The notes under the pieces are model-generated. The model saw nothing but the letters and a program-made list of their open reading frames with translations, searched no databases and was not told the DNA's origin. Below are positions 44,462-54,634 of a stretch of DNA of 61,018 bases, one piece after another. The DNA is taken from the NCBI GenBank assembly GCA_015069695.1, contig JADCRZ010000037.1, positions 1-61,018 on the forward strand, in the 5' to 3' direction. The position numbers and the translations under genes were made by a program. Source of the DNA: Williamsia sp. GTDB taxonomy: Bacteria; Bacteroidota; Bacteroidia; Chitinophagales; Chitinophagaceae. The number at the start of each line of letters is the position of its first letter. Position 1 is the stretch's first letter.

Positions 44462-45508
44462 TTGATCCGGTATTTTACAAAAAAGCTTCTCTATGGCGCA
44501 TCTATCCTGATGGGCGTGATTGTAGTGGTGTTTGTGCTGTTCCAGGGATTTGGCGATCCTTCCCGGCTGGTGATGGGGCAAAGGGCCGATGCAGCCACAC
44601 AGGACAACATCCGCAAAGACCTGAACCTGGATCAGCCAAAATGGAAACAGTTCTTTTTATACCTGAACGATGTATCACCCCTCTCTATCCATAAGGCAGA
44701 AGACATTGAGCAAAAAAAGCTGCGCGGTGTATTTGCAGGCGGCACAACCAAAATAGGCTTGAAAGTGCCTTACCTGCGCCGTTCTTATCAAACCAAAAAA
44801 GATGTGTGGACGGTGCTCATGGAAGCCCTGCCGGGTACCCTGATGCTGGCTTTTGCCGCCATGTTGTTTGCGAGCATAGCCGGTGTGATGCTGGGTGTAA
44901 TTGCAGCGGTTTACAGGAATACCTGGATCGATACATCTGCAGTGCTGGCCAGCATCGCAGGCATTTCCGTGCCTTCGTTCTTTATGGGCATCATCATCGC
45001 CTATACATTGGGTTATTTATTGAGCGCCTATACCGGTTTGCACATGACGGGCAGCTGGTTCGACCTGGATGAGCTTACGGGCCGCCGCTATCTTTCCATC
45101 AGGAACCTCTGGCTGCCGGCCCTTACGCTGGGTATCCGTCCGCTTGCCATTATCACGCAGCTTACCCGCAGCGCCATGCTGGATGTGTTGCAGCAGGATT
45201 ATATCCGCACCGCCTATGCAAAAGGACTGAGCAGGCAGACAGTCATCTGGAAGCATGCCTTGCGCAATGGACTGAATCCCGTTATTACAGCTGTAACAGG
45301 GTGGTTTGCGGAGCTGCTGGCAGGTGCTTTTTTTGTAGAATATATTTTTGGATGGAAGGGCATCGGCAAGATAACGGTGGATGCCCTTGAAGAACTCGAC
45401 TTTCCGGTGGTGATGGGTTCGGTACTTGTATCGGCCGTATTTTTTGTCCTGATCAATCTCCTGGCCGATCTGCTCTATGCTGTTGTTGACCCCCGGGTCA
45501 GGCTCTAA
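44462..45508 (+). CDS. ABC transporter permease, oligopeptide/nickel (DppB) type
   Basis: A 348-residue inner-membrane permease of a peptide-type ABC importer. It opens with YFTKKLLYGASILMGVIVVV (first helix) and has the DppB-type C-terminal helices with LAGAFFVEYIFGWKGIGKIT, plus the ATPase-contact loop region DYIRTAYAKGLSRQTVIWKH. The only start that keeps the first helix is TTG at 44462. A second permease, ATPases and a binding protein are all missing next to it; they must lie elsewhere or be absent. Confidence 0.88.
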   Translation: MIRYFTKKLLYGASILMGVIVVVFVLFQGFGDPSRLVMGQRADAATQDNIRKDLNLDQPKWKQFFLYLNDVSPLSIHKAEDIEQKKLRGVFAGGTTKIGLKVPYLRRSYQTKKDVWTVLMEALPGTLMLAFAAMLFASIAGVMLGVIAAVYRNTWIDTSAVLASIAGISVPSFFMGIIIAYTLGYLLSAYTGLHMTGSWFDLDELTGRRYLSIRNLWLPALTLGIRPLAIITQLTRSAMLDVLQQDYIRTAYAKGLSRQTVIWKHALRNGLNPVITAVTGWFAELLAGAFFVEYIFGWKGIGKITVDALEELDFPVVMGSVLVSAVFFVLINLLADLLYAVVDPRVRL

Positions 45509-45546
45509 TCCCTGTATTTAGTCGTTCAACTAAGTTTCTATTCTCC

Positions 45547-45554
45547 TACCTTTG
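45547..45554 (+). promoter_or_regulatory. Predicted -7 box for ABC-F gene
   Basis: TACCTTTG is an exact TAnnTTTG match 21 bp before the ATG at 45576. The -33 TTG is not evident (TTC at the expected place). Confidence 0.5.
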
Positions 45555-45563
45555 CACCGCTAA

Positions 45564-47204
<1,641 letters not shown>

Positions 47205-47255
47205 GGGCGCAATAAATGCTAATTTTAGACGCTTTATGACAAGCCCGATGTATGC

Positions 47256-50200
47256 ATGTGGCGTCTGTTGCTGATATTTACTTTGGTCTCCTGTTTTAGT
47301 GCGGCATCCATCGCGCAGATGCCGGTAAACAGCCGACCTCTATCCAACCTGCGTAAAAAATCCATTTTTATCCGCCAGCGCACAACTGTGCTTGATACGC
47401 TCAGCATTGTGCCCTATACTTTTTCAATTGGAGGCTACAGGGATTCTGCTTACAGCATCGACTATGTAAATGCCCTGCTGACCTGGAATGGTGAACTGCC
47501 GCCGGCTGCTGTTACAATAACCTACCGTGTCTTTGGCGGCAAGCTCAACAAGATCACCCGGCGCTTGAACTTCGACAGTATACAGAATAATTTTCTGGTA
47601 GGCCCTGCCACAATCAGTGGCTATCGCAATGCGCAGGATGAGCGTTTTTTTAATTTCGGCAACTTAAACTACAATGGCAGCTTCGGGCGCGGCATTTCCT
47701 TTGGCAATAGCCAGGACGCCGTGGTGACCTCAAGCCTGAACCTGCAGCTCAATGGTTATCTTGCAGACAGCATCCAGATCGCAGCGGCTATCACCGACAA
47801 CAACATACCCATCCAACCTGATGGCACCACACAGCAGCTGAATGAATTTGATCGGATATTCCTGCAGTTTAAAAAGAAGGACTGGCAACTAAGTCTGGGA
47901 GATATTGACCTGCGGCAATCAACCAGTTACTTCCTGAATTTTTACAAACGCCTGCAGGGAGCCGCCTTTGAGAACAAGAGCACGCTGGCACCTGGACTTA
48001 CCAATGCCACCCTGGTAAGCGGATCGGTGGCCAAAGGAAAATTCACGCGCAATATTTTTCAGGGGCTGGAAGGAAACCAGGGGCCTTACCGCCTCACCGG
48101 TGCAAACCGGGAGCTTTTCTTTGTTGTGCTCGCCAATACAGAGCGGGTGTACATAGACGGCGTGCTGATGCAGCGGGGAGAAGACAGGGATTATGTGATC
48201 AATTACAACACGGCTGAAGTCACATTTACCGCCAACCGGATGATCACAAAAGACAGCCGCATCCAGATAGAATTTGAATACGCCGATAGAAATTACCTGA
48301 ATACAAATTTGTACGTCACCAATGAAGTAAACCTGCACAACAAACTGAAGATGCGCCTCAGCGCATTTCAGAACGGCGACGCCAAGAGCTCTCCGATCAA
48401 CCAAACCCTTGATACCCGGCAAAAGATTTTCCTCAGCAATATTGGCGACAGCATCAGCAAAGCTATTTACCCGGTGGCCGTACCTGATACCTTTTCCACC
48501 GGCAAAATCCTCTACAAAAAAACAGATACACTTTACAACAGCTCGCAAAGAGATTCGGTGTACGTGTATTCGACCAACAAAGACGACCAGTTGTACAACC
48601 TTGTGTTTATCGATGTAGGACAAGGCAATGCAGATTACCTGCCTGATTTAAGCGGATCAAACGGGAAGGTGTACAAATGGACGGCACCCGTGAATGGCAT
48701 AAAGCAAGGACGGTATGCACCGGCAGCTTACCTGGTAACGCCCAAGAGACAACAGGTGGCCAGTGCCGGTTTTGAATTTACACCTGATAAAAACACCAGC
48801 CTGCGCGCTGAATTTGGTTATAGCAAATACGATGTAAATACTTTTTCGCAAAAGGACAAGGCAAACGATGATGGTTATGCGCTCAGGTTGCAATTCAGCA
48901 ACCAGCATGCCCTTGGCGCTGCTTCCCGCAAAACATTGGTGACCGAGGGAAGCTATGAATGGGTAGATGCCCGGTTCAAACCTTTGGAGCGCCTGCGCAA
49001 TGTAGAATTTGCGCGCGACTGGGGATTGCCTTATGATGCAGCACCGGCGAATGAAACGTTCTACCAGCTCTCCACTGAATTGAAGGATGCAAAAACAGGA
49101 ACCCTCCGCTACCAGTTAAGCGGTTATAATCGCAGTGACAAGTTCAACGGTATCCGCAACAGCCTGTATCAGCTTCAGCAGTGGAAAGGATGGAAACTGA
49201 ACAATCAGGTTCACTATACCCGTATCAACAACCAGCTTGAAAGGGGCGCTTTCCTGCGTCCTACACTGGATATATCAAAGCAGCTTACGAAGTTCCGCAA
49301 ATACACAGTGGGAGCCAGCTTTTCACTCGAGCGCAACCTGCTGCGCAACAAAGCCACAGACAGTGTTTCCACTACCAGCTTTTCTTTTCAAACCCTTCAG
49401 GCTTACCTGGCTTCCCCGGCACAACAACCCAATCATTGGAGCATTGCCTATCTGACCCGGAGCAATCAGTATCCCTTGGGAAAAGAGCTGGTTAAAACAG
49501 ACCGGAGCCAAAATGTCAATCTCCTCGTTGAGCTCATGAAAAGCAGCCGGCACCAGTTCAGGTTTAACACAACGTTTCGCACCCTGGACGTACTGCATAC
49601 CGGTATACAGCCGCAAACGCCTGATAAAAGCTTGCTGGGCAGGGCCGAATACCTGATCAACGAGGGAAAAGGATTGCTGACCGGAAATGTTTTGTATGAG
49701 GCTGGCACAGGCCAGGAACAAAAAAGGGACTATGCATATCTTGAAGTGCCTGCCGGACAGGGGCAGTATACCTGGATTGATTATGACCAGAACGGCATTC
49801 AAAGCCTGAATGAATTTGAGATCGCGCAATTCCAGGACCAGGCCAAGTGGATCAGGATCTATACACCCACAAACGAGTTTATCAAGGCCAATTACAATAC
49901 CTTCAACTACAGTTTTTCTCTCAACCCCCGCGCCGCGATCGATGTATATACCTCGAACGGATACAAAAAAATGCTGGCAAAACTGAATCTGCAATCATCC
50001 CTCCAGATCCAGAAAAAAGAATTGGCGCAAGGCGTTGTTTCCCTCAATCCCTTTGGCAAAGGACTCAGCGATACCAGCCTGCTTTCCCTGAATTCTATTT
50101 TCTCCAATTCCCTTTCTTTTAACCGCTTCAACACACTATGGGGGCTGGATCTAAACAGCATCCGCAACGGTTCCAAAGCCCTGCTGATCTACGGACAGGA

Positions 50201-50756
50201 AAGCAGGCTGGTGCAGGACCAAACCCTCAAAGGGCGGTTTACCGTGGTAAAATCTTTGTGGATAGACATGAGCCTGAGAAGTGGCGTCAACTCCCTGGCG
50301 GTTTCCAATCCGAAATTCGGTAACAGGAACTACAAGCTGCAGATTTATTCCCTGGAGCCCCGGCTGAATATTACAAGGGGAACCAATTTCCGCCTGGTAA
50401 CCGGTTACCGCTACACGGACAAAAGAAATCAGCAAAATGACGAGGAAATTTATACCTCCCATTCTTCCAACACGGAATTAAAATACAATATTCTCCAAAG
50501 CAGCTCTGTTGTATTCAAGTTCACTTATACAAACATCCGTTTCTACACAAAAAAGAACACGCCGGCCAACACCAATTCCACTGTCAGCTATATCATGCTG
50601 GACGGACTCCTGCCCGGCAAAAACTTTCTCTGGAACCTGGATCTCATCAAACGCCTCTCCAACAACCTCGAGATGAACATCCAATACGAAGGCCGCCAAC
50701 CCGCTTCCGCCCGCACGGTACACATCGGAAGAGCTTCGTTGCGGGCGTTGTTGTAG
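47256..50756 (+). CDS. Large predicted outer-membrane beta-barrel protein, unknown function
   Basis: A 1166-residue protein with a signal peptide (residues 1-20, AASIA/Q). The N-terminal third has an ordered beta domain with RVYIDGVLMQRGEDRDYVIN and TKDSRIQIEFEYADRNY, a pattern shared with large uncharacterised surface proteins of Bacteroidota; the rest alternates short strands with aromatic ends, suggesting a barrel. I cannot place it with a named system. The short motif LQFKKKDWQLSLGDIDL recurs in such proteins. A copy of the repeat family begins 5 bp after its stop. Confidence 0.7.
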   Translation: MWRLLLIFTLVSCFSAASIAQMPVNSRPLSNLRKKSIFIRQRTTVLDTLSIVPYTFSIGGYRDSAYSIDYVNALLTWNGELPPAAVTITYRVFGGKLNKITRRLNFDSIQNNFLVGPATISGYRNAQDERFFNFGNLNYNGSFGRGISFGNSQDAVVTSSLNLQLNGYLADSIQIAAAITDNNIPIQPDGTTQQLNEFDRIFLQFKKKDWQLSLGDIDLRQSTSYFLNFYKRLQGAAFENKSTLAPGLTNATLVSGSVAKGKFTRNIFQGLEGNQGPYRLTGANRELFFVVLANTERVYIDGVLMQRGEDRDYVINYNTAEVTFTANRMITKDSRIQIEFEYADRNYLNTNLYVTNEVNLHNKLKMRLSAFQNGDAKSSPINQTLDTRQKIFLSNIGDSISKAIYPVAVPDTFSTGKILYKKTDTLYNSSQRDSVYVYSTNKDDQLYNLVFIDVGQGNADYLPDLSGSNGKVYKWTAPVNGIKQGRYAPAAYLVTPKRQQVASAGFEFTPDKNTSLRAEFGYSKYDVNTFSQKDKANDDGYALRLQFSNQHALGAASRKTLVTEGSYEWVDARFKPLERLRNVEFARDWGLPYDAAPANETFYQLSTELKDAKTGTLRYQLSGYNRSDKFNGIRNSLYQLQQWKGWKLNNQVHYTRINNQLERGAFLRPTLDISKQLTKFRKYTVGASFSLERNLLRNKATDSVSTTSFSFQTLQAYLASPAQQPNHWSIAYLTRSNQYPLGKELVKTDRSQNVNLLVELMKSSRHQFRFNTTFRTLDVLHTGIQPQTPDKSLLGRAEYLINEGKGLLTGNVLYEAGTGQEQKRDYAYLEVPAGQGQYTWIDYDQNGIQSLNEFEIAQFQDQAKWIRIYTPTNEFIKANYNTFNYSFSLNPRAAIDVYTSNGYKKMLAKLNLQSSLQIQKKELAQGVVSLNPFGKGLSDTSLLSLNSIFSNSLSFNRFNTLWGLDLNSIRNGSKALLIYGQESRLVQDQTLKGRFTVVKSLWIDMSLRSGVNSLAVSNPKFGNRNYKLQIYSLEPRLNITRGTNFRLVTGYRYTDKRNQQNDEEIYTSHSSNTELKYNILQSSSVVFKFTYTNIRFYTKKNTPANTNSTVSYIMLDGLLPGKNFLWNLDLIKRLSNNLEMNIQYEGRQPASARTVHIGRASLRALL

Positions 50757-51301
50757 CCTGGAACCATGATTTACAGGATTTTCGGGATTCTGGGACGTCA
50801 GACCATTGATCAGCTTGCAGGCGCTTTGTGTCTGAACCAGGATTGAACGGATTAAGGGATTACAGGATTATTTGGTACAGTGTGTCTTGCTGCTGTTTCT
50901 ATTTGTCATTCTTTTTTGATTTGTCATCCTGTAAGGAATTTCTCCATACTTTGTCATCCCGTAAGGGCGCAGGTCTCTTTGTACTGGCAGGCTGATGCTG
51001 CGCCCTTACAGGATCTCTGCGGAGCGGAGAGTTTCTATTTTGTAAGACGTTAGCCGATCATCGCAGCCCCCTGCCCCGCAGAGATTCCGCACGGGGCGCG
51101 TAAACATATCGCAGGTGCAACATCAACAAGCGCCCCGTGCGGAATGACAAAGGAATAAGATGAAAAAATGCAAGAGTAGCCAGTTCCATCCTTATACCAT
51201 ATTTCTAAATTCAATTCGACATTAACCACCAATCCTGTAATCCCCTGATCCGAGTAATCCTGGTTCAGACAATCCCTCTAATCCTGTAAATCATGGTCCA
51301 T
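50757..51301. repeat. Composite of nested inverted repeats, copies D and E plus a TTTGTCAT-type hairpin cluster
   Basis: This non-coding patch has four nested parts. Outer pair: GAACCATGATTTACAGGAT at 50761-50779 and its inverse at 51281-51300 (one change). Inner pair: a 39-bp arm starting TCTGAACCAGGATT at 50831-50869 matches inverted at 51231-51269, about 33 of 39 positions. Core: hairpin ATCCCGTAAGGGCGCAG (50956-50972) with 50998-51014, then ATTCCGCACGGGGCGC (51084-51099) with its perfect inverse at 51130-51145. TTTGTCAT occurs at 50920 and 50951 and inverted at 51144. The loop motif ATTGATCAGCTTGC (50805-50818) is shared with copy A. Confidence 0.85.
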
Positions 51302-51336
51302 AAAAAAAGGCCGGGATCAAATCCCGGCCTTTTTTT
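51302..51336. terminator. Bidirectional terminator near coiled-coil protein gene
   Basis: A perfect 16-bp stem AAAAAAAGGCCGGGAT / ATCCCGGCCTTTTTTT (51302-51317, 51321-51336) with loop CAA. It lies just past the stop of the minus-strand gene at 51363 and at the edge of the repeat patch, and works in both directions. Confidence 0.9.
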
Positions 51337-51362
51337 ATTATCTAATCGGTTTGATAGGAATA

Positions 51363-52349
51363 CTATCCGAACAAACCGCCTTTTTTCAGTTCTCTTGTTC
51401 CTTCGCCAATCTTGAAACCGTTGTGGTAGATTTCGATTTTGTAATTTCCTTTCTGGAAATTGCTGTTTTGTTTCCAGTCGATAGAAACGGCTGTGGGCTT
51501 GCCTGATTCAATGTCTACAGTTTTCTTGGCAGTATATACTTTGTCGCCTTCATCGCGGGTGGTAAATGTTCCGGAACCCAGTGCAGGCACCGATACAGCC
51601 TTGCCATCCGGTGAGGTGATACAAACGTAAACATCTGTTTGGCCGGTTTGTGCAATCCTGTTGTCTACATTAAAAGAGATAACCAGTTTGTCAACCTTTT
51701 TTGCCTTGGTCGTTTCTGATTCCTTGCCATTTTTCTTTTCATCAACTGGTCTGATGTTGATGTTGGAAGCATTTAAAGTAGATGCTACATCAACTTTCTT
51801 TTCCAATTCCTGCTTGGCTGTCGTGGTGCTTTGAAGATCTGTGGTGAGCTTTTCCTTTTCCTGTGTCAACTGGGTTTTTTCAGTTGTCAGGGTTTGATTT
51901 TCATTGGTCAGGCGGGCCACTTCTTCTTCCAGGTTAGAGAGCTTCTGGTTTAATTCATCGATCAGCTCTTTTGCATGCTTCAGCTCAGCAGCCGTTGCAT
52001 TTCTTTTGTTCAGGATGCCCCTGATCTCTGTTTTCAAGCGACTGATCTCGCTGTTGCTTGATTTAAGCTTGGTGGTCAGGTCGTTGTTGTTGCCAGTGAT
52101 AGAATCCAGCCTTACAAGGGTTGCGTCAAAATTTCTTTGAAGATCGCCTTTCTCATCAGTTACTTTTGCTATTTGTTGCTGGTCTGTTTGATGAACCTGG
52201 TCCTGCTTGTTGTTGTTATACAATACATAGCCCCAGGTGCCCAAAAGTCCGACAACCAATAGTCCGATAATAAGTCCTCTAAAATCTTTGCGCGGTGTTT
52301 GGTTGGGTGTTGCGGATGGATAATTTGTGCTCATTGTTGATAATTTCAT
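51363..52349 (-). CDS. Membrane-anchored coiled-coil protein, unknown function
   Basis: A 328-residue protein with one membrane helix (about 25-44, LIIGLLVVGLLGTWGYVLY), a long coiled coil (about 60-195, with heptads such as LNQKLSNLEEEVARLTNEN) and a C-terminal beta-rich domain (about 220-325) after a Lys-rich linker. The bulk would lie outside the cytoplasm. A second ATG at 52334 (MSTNYPS) is an equally likely start. The family is conserved in Bacteroidota without known function. Confidence 0.75.
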   Translation of the reverse strand: MKLSTMSTNYPSATPNQTPRKDFRGLIIGLLVVGLLGTWGYVLYNNNKQDQVHQTDQQQIAKVTDEKGDLQRNFDATLVRLDSITGNNNDLTTKLKSSNSEISRLKTEIRGILNKRNATAAELKHAKELIDELNQKLSNLEEEVARLTNENQTLTTEKTQLTQEKEKLTTDLQSTTTAKQELEKKVDVASTLNASNINIRPVDEKKNGKESETTKAKKVDKLVISFNVDNRIAQTGQTDVYVCITSPDGKAVSVPALGSGTFTTRDEGDKVYTAKKTVDIESGKPTAVSIDWKQNSNFQKGNYKIEIYHNGFKIGEGTRELKKGGLFG

Positions 52350-52535
52350 TTTGAAAAATGTACAAAATATAGTGCCGTAGAAACGGCTCCTAGTACCGGT
52401 TTTTCCAAAACCATGCCAAAAAGGTAGACAAGCCTACTGATGGGGACCTTTCACTTTCCATTAAGTAATTGTACCGGGGGAACGATCCGCTTTCTAAAAC
52501 AGGGATTTATTAATTTGCAAACCTTATATAAAGGC

Positions 52536-53531
52536 ATGACAGAGAAAATATTGAGCGATTGGAAAAACAACCGGTACAGACCGGTGTATTGGCTGGAAGG
52601 GGAAGAAGATTTTTATATCAACCAGGTTGTGGATTATGCAGAACACCACCTTCTCAGCGAAGCAGACAAGGGGTTTAATTTAACCGTTTTTTACGGCCGG
52701 GATGCAAGCTGGCCCGAGGTGCTCAATGCATGCCGTCGCTATCCTGTATTTGCCGACCGGCAAGTGGTACTTTTGAAAGAAGCCCAGCACATGCGGGAAA
52801 TTGAAAAGCTGGAGAGTTATATTGATAAGCCACTTTCATCCACTGTGCTGGTAGTGGCATACAAAGAAAAAAAAGTTGACGGAAGATCCAAATTCGCCAA
52901 ACTGCTCAAAGAAAAGGCAGAGCTGGTTACCACAAAAAGATTGTGGGATTCGCAGTTGCCGGAATGGACAAGCGAGCTGATCAGGGCAAAGGGTTATACC
53001 ATTGCGCAGAAGGCTTTGCTCCTGATTGTTGATCACATCGGAAACGACCTGAACCGGATCAGCAATGAAATTGATAAGCTGCTGGTCAATTTGCAGGAAC
53101 GGAAAAACATTGCGGAAGATGATGTAGAACGATACATCGGCATCAGCAAGGAATACAATGTATTTGAATTGCAGGATGCTTTCGGCAAACGCGATCTGCC
53201 CAAAGCAATCAAGATCATCCAGTATTTTGAAAGCAATCCCAAAGCAGCTCCCATGCAGCTTGTTCTGCCTTCCCTGTATAGCTTTTTCAGCAAGTTATTT
53301 GTGTTGATCGGTACCGCGCAGAGTGATGAAAAAGCGGCAGCTGCAGCCATTGGCGTGAGTCCTTTCTTTATCAAGGATTATCTGGAAGCAGTAAAGAAAT
53401 GGGGATTTGAAGGCGTGGAAAAAGCCTTGTTGCTTTTACACGAATATAATTTAAGATCGATCGGGATCAATGATGTGGGCAGTACCGATGCCTCCCTGAT
53501 GAAAGAACTGGCTGTGAAAATGATCCTGTAA
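52536..53531 (+). CDS. holA: DNA polymerase III subunit delta
   Basis: A 331-residue clamp-loader subunit. RPVYWLEGEEDFYINQVVD opens the AAA-like domain that contacts the beta clamp, followed by FYGRDASWPEVLNACRRYPVF, VVLLKEAQHM, SSTVLVVAYKEKKVDGRSK and LLIVDHIGNDLNRISNEIDKL, all typical of HolA in this phylum. I chose the start at 52536; the 32 residues open upstream have no family match. It converges with ribF. Confidence 0.9.
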   Translation: MTEKILSDWKNNRYRPVYWLEGEEDFYINQVVDYAEHHLLSEADKGFNLTVFYGRDASWPEVLNACRRYPVFADRQVVLLKEAQHMREIEKLESYIDKPLSSTVLVVAYKEKKVDGRSKFAKLLKEKAELVTTKRLWDSQLPEWTSELIRAKGYTIAQKALLLIVDHIGNDLNRISNEIDKLLVNLQERKNIAEDDVERYIGISKEYNVFELQDAFGKRDLPKAIKIIQYFESNPKAAPMQLVLPSLYSFFSKLFVLIGTAQSDEKAAAAAIGVSPFFIKDYLEAVKKWGFEGVEKALLLLHEYNLRSIGINDVGSTDASLMKELAVKMIL

Positions 53532-53549
53532 AATAAATTGCAGAACGGG

Positions 53550-54488
53550 TTATAGAAGTGCGAGCATGGCTTGTTCCTTGTCTTTTGCCAGCTGTTCTTT
53601 CAACTCGTCCAGGCTGCCGAACTTTTTTTCAGCCCGCAATCGCTGGCGCACCCATACCCGGACGTTTTTTCCATATATATCGTCGTCGAAACCAAATACA
53701 TTTACTTCGATCACTTCCCTTGTTCCATCAACGGTCGGCCGTACGCCGATGTTCATCATGCCTGCAAAATCTTTTCCTGCATACGAAGGGTCGTTGATCT
53801 GGAACAAAACAGCATACACCCCTTTGCCGGGTACAATTTTTTGCGGATCGTTCACTGCAATGTTGGCCGTTGGATAGCCGATCGTTCTGCCCAGCTGGTT
53901 GCCTTTTACCACCGTTCCCTCAAAAAAATAAGTATAGCCCAGCAGTTCATTGGCTTTTTCCAGGTTCCCGTTCAGCAGCTCTTCCCTGATCCGGGTAGAG
54001 CTGATGCCGGCCTTGTGCAGCACATGCTGCGGTATTTCGATCAGGCGGAACTGTTGCTTTTGGGCATATTCTTCCAGCAGCCGGAAATCTCCTTTGCGTC
54101 CCTTGCCGAATCGATGGTCGTAGCCGATGATCAGGGTATGGGGATGGAAGTGATGCAATAAAAAATCTTCCACATATCCGGAGGCGGAAAAGTTGGCAAA
54201 TTTTTCTTCAAACGGAACAACTACAAGATTGTCAACACCCAATTGCTCAAGCAGCTCCGTTTTCTCCTGCAGGGTGGTGATCAGGTGAATGGACGCAGAT
54301 GGGTTTATGATGGTGCGCGGATGCGGATCAAATGTAATGATCACGGTTTCACCGTCCACCGATTTTGCTTCCCGGGTAAGCTGGTGAATGATCTGGCGAT
54401 GGCCCAGGTGAACACCATCATACGTGCCGATGGTTACCACTGCATGGCGAAAGGGGGAAAGATGGGTTATGTCTGTATATACCTTCAT
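53550..54488 (-). CDS. ribF: Bifunctional riboflavin kinase/FMN adenylyltransferase
   Basis: A 312-residue enzyme that makes FMN from riboflavin and then FAD. The N-terminal nucleotidyltransferase has TIGTYDGVHLGHRQII and TLIIGYDHRFGKGRKGD; the C-terminal kinase has RTIGYPTANIAV and GMMNIGVRPTVDG. The ATG at 54488 was chosen over the one at 54497 since the sequence starts with the conserved strand MKVYTD; either is possible. Confidence 0.94.
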   Translation of the reverse strand: MKVYTDITHLSPFRHAVVTIGTYDGVHLGHRQIIHQLTREAKSVDGETVIITFDPHPRTIINPSASIHLITTLQEKTELLEQLGVDNLVVVPFEEKFANFSASGYVEDFLLHHFHPHTLIIGYDHRFGKGRKGDFRLLEEYAQKQQFRLIEIPQHVLHKAGISSTRIREELLNGNLEKANELLGYTYFFEGTVVKGNQLGRTIGYPTANIAVNDPQKIVPGKGVYAVLFQINDPSYAGKDFAGMMNIGVRPTVDGTREVIEVNVFGFDDDIYGKNVRVWVRQRLRAEKKFGSLDELKEQLAKDKEQAMLALL

Positions 54489-54577
54489 GTTCAACACGGT
54501 AATAGCGGCTTACCGGCTGTATAAGCGCCGGTGCAATGTCTTACCAGAATCACTGCGCAGGTCCGTTTAAAATGGTG

Positions 54578-54585
54578 CAAAAGTA
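54578..54585 (-). promoter_or_regulatory. Predicted -7 box for ribF
   Basis: CAAAAGTA on the plus strand reads TACTTTTG on the minus strand, an exact -7 match 89 bp before the ribF start, in the gap between ribF and purM. Confidence 0.4.
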
Positions 54586-54622
54586 CTTGAAAACTTATTC
54601 GCTCATTCTCCGCATGCAATAG

Positions 54623-54630
54623 TATTTTTG
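54623..54630 (+). promoter_or_regulatory. Predicted -7 box for purM-like gene
   Basis: TATTTTTG is an exact TAnnTTTG match ending 4 bp before the ATG at 54635. Transcription would start at or within a base or two of the start codon, so the mRNA may be leaderless. No -33 TTG was found at the usual distance. Confidence 0.5.
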
Positions 54631-54634
54631 TTTC

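Noticed and set aside
51050-51232. 60-codon minus-strand frame in the repeat patch
   Set aside because: It lies across hairpin elements and has no protein-like pattern.
50757-51301. Repeat patch considered as a CRISPR array
   Set aside because: Repeats are inverted and of different lengths, without evenly spaced unique spacers or nearby cas genes.
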